Source: Brevibacillus agri
GTDB taxonomy: Bacteria > Bacillota > Bacilli > Brevibacillales > Brevibacillaceae
Reading direction: 5' to 3'
Assembly (NCBI RefSeq): GCF_004117055.1
Contig: NZ_CP026363.1
Span: 193,501 to 257,500 of the forward strand
DNA: 64,000 nt
Shown: piece by piece, positions 61,820 to 64,000 of the stretch
How the letters are laid out: each line of letters begins with the position of its first letter
How positions within the stretch are numbered: position 1 is the stretch's first letter
Made by a program: the position numbers and the translations under genes
The notes under the pieces: model-generated
Told to the model about the DNA's origin: nothing
Database searches by the model: none
Seen by the model: the letters and a program-made list of their open reading frames with translations, nothing else

Positions 61820-62383
61820 TCACATCAATCGCAACTTGCTTCGCAACGCTTCCCGTCCTCGGTGAATGCGTGTCTTGATCGTCGTAATGGGAAGTTTTAC
61901 GATATCGCTGATCTCCTGCAACGACAAGTCCTCAATGTAGCGCAAGATCATAATCGAGCGATATTTCGGCTGCAACTGGGACAGAGCACCCTGTACTGTC
62001 TCCTGCAGCTCCTGCGTCACGACTTTGTCTTCCGGTGTTTTCTCACTAGAAGACAGGCGCGAATACCAGTCCATTCCCTGTCCAGGTTCGGTTTCTTCAT
62101 CCAATGAAAAGTCAGGTCTTTTTTTACGGCCACGGTCGATACATAGATTGGTCGCGATCCGGTAGATCCACGTGGAGAACTTGTAGCTGTCATCGTACGA
62201 ATGCAGATTGGCATACACGCGCAAAAAAGTCTCCTGCGCGATGTCCTCCGCATCCTGACGGTTTCCCACCATGCGATAAGCAAGTTGGAATATCTTGTCT
62301 TTATAAATTTCGATCAACTCCGCAAATGCTTCACGGTCTCCACGCTTCGCTCGCTGAGTCAACCGTTTCTCTACAAAATCCAT
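61820..62383 (-). CDS. sigW: ECF sigma factor SigW
   Basis: 187 residues. Region 2 (YRMVGNRQDAEDIAQETFLR, FSTWIYRIATNLCIDRGRKK) and region 4 (LSLQEISDIVKLPITTIKTR). It directs envelope-stress and antimicrobial-peptide resistance genes. GGGGAGG precedes the ATG at 62383, and a sigma-W-type promoter lies 30-60 bp upstream, so it is autoregulated. Confidence 0.96.
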   Translation of the reverse strand: MDFVEKRLTQRAKRGDREAFAELIEIYKDKIFQLAYRMVGNRQDAEDIAQETFLRVYANLHSYDDSYKFSTWIYRIATNLCIDRGRKKRPDFSLDEETEPGQGMDWYSRLSSSEKTPEDKVVTQELQETVQGALSQLQPKYRSIMILRYIEDLSLQEISDIVKLPITTIKTRIHRGREALRSKLRLM

Positions 62384-62414
62384 GCGATCCTCCCCACAAT
62401 ACCGTAATCCTATA

Positions 62415-62440
62415 TACGGATGATACTGCAAATGGTTTCG
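62415..62440 (-). promoter_or_regulatory. sigW: Sigma-W autoregulatory promoter
   Basis: Read leftward CGAAAC (62440-62435), 16-bp spacer, CGTA (62418-62415). This matches the TGAAAC-N16-CGTA consensus of B. subtilis sigma-W promoters except the first base. Confidence 0.88.
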
Positions 62441-62561
62441 TTCTAAATGCGTGTTTGTGCAGGTAATTTGTTGGGAAATAGAGGAATAAGGTAACTGCCT
62501 ACCTCTATATATTATTGATGATAACTCTTTCATCCCTCAGTTGGAAAGGAGAGTGGGACGT

Positions 62562-62711
62562 ATGTCGAAGCAGGACGTTCTCCTCCAGATCGAGCAGCTA
62601 CGCAAAGAGCTCAACGATCAGTATAAGAAGCAGGCAACCATCACTCCTGAATTAGTCGCCCTAAGCGTGCAACTTGACCATCTATTAAACGAACTACATC
62701 TCCATCCTTAG
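62562..62711 (+). CDS. Spo0E-family aspartyl-phosphate phosphatase
   Basis: 49 residues. Two-helix Spo0E pattern: VLLQIEQLRKELNDQYKKQA and PELVALSVQLDHLLNELH, with the family's S-x-x-LD signature. Spo0E-like proteins dephosphorylate Spo0A~P and delay sporulation. AAAGGAG lies upstream of the ATG. Divergent from sigW and convergent with arginase. Confidence 0.85.
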   Translation: MSKQDVLLQIEQLRKELNDQYKKQATITPELVALSVQLDHLLNELHLHP

Positions 62712-62755
62712 AATGTACTTCTTTCTCCCACCAATGTAAAGATGCGTAAAAAGCA

Positions 62756-62786
62756 AAAAGAGAGGCGATTTTTGCCTCTCTTTTTG
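62756..62786. terminator. Bidirectional terminator, spo0E-like / rocF
   Basis: AAAAAGAGAGGC and GCCTCTCTTTTTG flank a short T-rich loop; A and T runs on both sides allow use in both directions. Confidence 0.88.
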
Positions 62787-62804
62787 TTCTCAGACAACGA
62801 TTGG

Positions 62805-63701
62805 TTACAGCAGTTTATCGCCGAATACAGAGCTCATCAACGCGACTGCGACGCGCGCTGTCATGTTTTCACGGTCGAGGATCGGATTTACTTCCACAAA
62901 TTCTGCGGAACAGAGAATGTCAGCGTCAGCCAGCATCTCCAGGGAGACATGCCCCTCCCGGTAAGAAATACCGCCGATAACCGGGGTTCCTACTCCTGGC
63001 GCGTCATGCGGGTCCAGTCCGTCCAAATCCAGGCTCAAGTGTACGCCATCGGTGTTTTTGGACACGTGGGCAATCGCTTCTTCCATCACGCGAGCCATTC
63101 CCAGCTTGTCGATCTCGTGCATGGTGAACACTTTCATGCCAATGCGCTTGATTAAATCGCGCTCGCCTTGATCGAGGTCGCGCGCCCCGATAATCACCAC
63201 GTTTTCAGGCTGCAGCTTTGGCGCAAATCCGCCGATGTTCGTCAAACGCTTATGTCCATAGCCAAGGCTCGCCGCCAGCGGCATCCCGTGGATGTTTCCC
63301 GATGGAGAAGTCTCTCCTGTGTTCAAGTCTCCGTGCGCATCGAACCAGATGACCCCGAGATTTTTCACGTGCTTGGCGATACCTGCAATCGTTCCCAAAG
63401 CAATGCTGTGATCGCCCCCCAGCACGAGCGGGAAACGGCCTGCCGTCATGATATCGCTTACAACATCAGCAAGCTTTTCATTCGCTTCTACAACCTCATC
63501 CAAGTACTTATGGTTTTCTGTTTCCGTAAACCGATGAGGTCGTGTTACAAAAATATCTCCACGGTCCTCGATATGAAAGCCCATTTTCTCCAAACGAGCT
63601 ACAACACCTGCGTAACGGATTGCACTTGGTCCCATATCTACTCCACGACGGTCTGCACCCAGATCCATCGGTACACCGACAATACTCATGTTCTTGTTCA
63701 T
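62805..63701 (-). CDS. rocF: Arginase
   Basis: 298 residues, ureohydrolase family. Manganese ligands: LGGDHSIALGTIAGI, VIWFDAHGDLNTGETSPSGN and HLSLDLDGLDPHDAPGVGTP; the SPSGNIHGMP loop is typical of arginase rather than agmatinase. Splits arginine to ornithine and urea. It is not next to other roc genes here. Its ATG follows a GGGGGCG site. Confidence 0.96.
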   Translation of the reverse strand: MNKNMSIVGVPMDLGADRRGVDMGPSAIRYAGVVARLEKMGFHIEDRGDIFVTRPHRFTETENHKYLDEVVEANEKLADVVSDIMTAGRFPLVLGGDHSIALGTIAGIAKHVKNLGVIWFDAHGDLNTGETSPSGNIHGMPLAASLGYGHKRLTNIGGFAPKLQPENVVIIGARDLDQGERDLIKRIGMKVFTMHEIDKLGMARVMEEAIAHVSKNTDGVHLSLDLDGLDPHDAPGVGTPVIGGISYREGHVSLEMLADADILCSAEFVEVNPILDRENMTARVAVALMSSVFGDKLL

Positions 63702-63853
63702 GTAGACGCCCCCATTCCTTCGATCGTTGTTGCTCCACCCCTATATTGTAGCCTCCGATCGCGAAATGACTCAACTCGACAGGATTTTGCATAAATAACC
63801 CGTCTGGCCTAACGTCGTTCAAAATGGAATGGGAGCAGTCTTTACCTATGAAA

Positions 63854-63884
63854 AAAACGAGCAACCGAATCGGCTACTCGTTTT
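63854..63884 (-). terminator. Terminator of tRNA-Gly
   Basis: AAAACGAGCAACCG and CGGCTACTCGTTTT form a stem around AAT; read leftward TTTTTTTC follows, 13 bp after the tRNA. Confidence 0.85.
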
Positions 63885-63896
63885 AGGCAATACGTA

Positions 63897-63970
63897 TGGA
63901 GCGGGTGATGGGAATCGAACCCACGCGACCAGCTTGGAAGGCTGGAGTTCTACCATTGAACTACACCCGC
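63897..63970 (-). tRNA. tRNA-Gly (anticodon TCC)
   Basis: Read leftward from 63970: acceptor GCGGGTG, D-arm with AGTTCAATGGTAGAAC, anticodon loop CTTCCAA between CCAGC and GCTGG, T-arm with GGTTCGATTCC, acceptor CACCCGC, discriminator T and an encoded CCA (63899-63897). 74 nt. Confidence 0.97.
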
Positions 63971-64000
63971 GCAATTTTAGTTAGAAAACAAAAACCCGGC

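Overview
The window reads as chromosomal DNA of an endospore-forming Bacillales bacterium, most like Brevibacillus. The evidence is the sigW-rsiW-cdaA-cdaR-glmM-glmS block, a glmS ribozyme in the glmS leader, a Spo0E-type phosphatase, a tRNA with an encoded CCA end, strong AGGAGG ribosome sites, and GTG/TTG starts. The genus call is inference; the order-level call is well supported.

Layout. 1-1.2 kb: decayed genes (saccharopine dehydrogenase-like, ABC binding lipoprotein/methyltransferase scraps) behind a Fur-like box. 1.3-5.1 kb: a frameshifted LuxR regulator, a coiled-coil protein, a glyoxalase-fold protein and a threonine aldolase-type enzyme. 5.2-8.5 kb: an alkylation-damage repair cluster (adaA, divergent alkA-nfo, a small Ada-like zinc protein). 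8.4-10.8 kb: SnoaL-like protein, MarR regulator, membrane-anchored protein and orphan response regulator. 11.7-13.1 kb: IS4-family element, first of two copies. 13.7-16.2 kb: LacI regulator divergent from butanediol dehydrogenase, with three related operators.

16.3-25.7 kb is a complete nine-gene opine-metallophore operon, cntK-L-M-A-B-C-D-F-E, colinear with the staphylopine locus of Staphylococcus aureus. CntK racemises histidine, CntL adds aminobutyrate from SAM, CntM closes the opine, CntE exports it and CntABCDF reimports the metal complex. Its promoter is near consensus and carries a Zur box and a weaker Fur-like box, so zinc (and perhaps iron) starvation control is expected. 25.8-30.8 kb is a decay zone: SDR remnant, TrmB regulator with two matching operators, truncated MFS transporter, GNAT enzyme, and a two-component system broken by deletion, frameshift and nonsense mutation, fused to a clostripain fragment.

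31-42.5 kb: glpT with a CcpA-type site and a leader terminator; a peptide ABC transporter operon led by a C45 Ntn-hydrolase with a LysR regulator upstream; a Rieske domain fused to a large helical domain.

42.5-55.3 kb is a visibly AT-rich accessory island downstream of glmS. It holds a DUF3800 protein, an IS110-family element, a six-gene set of mostly unknown proteins around an XRE-ImmA/IrrE protein, an IS3-family element that has split the first gene of that set, the second IS4 copy, and dispersed 20-bp tandem repeats. This set is the best candidate here for an undescribed (possibly anti-phage) system. 55.3-64 kb is conserved core: glmS, glmM, cdaR, cdaA, rsiW, sigW, the Spo0E-like gene, arginase and tRNA-Gly.
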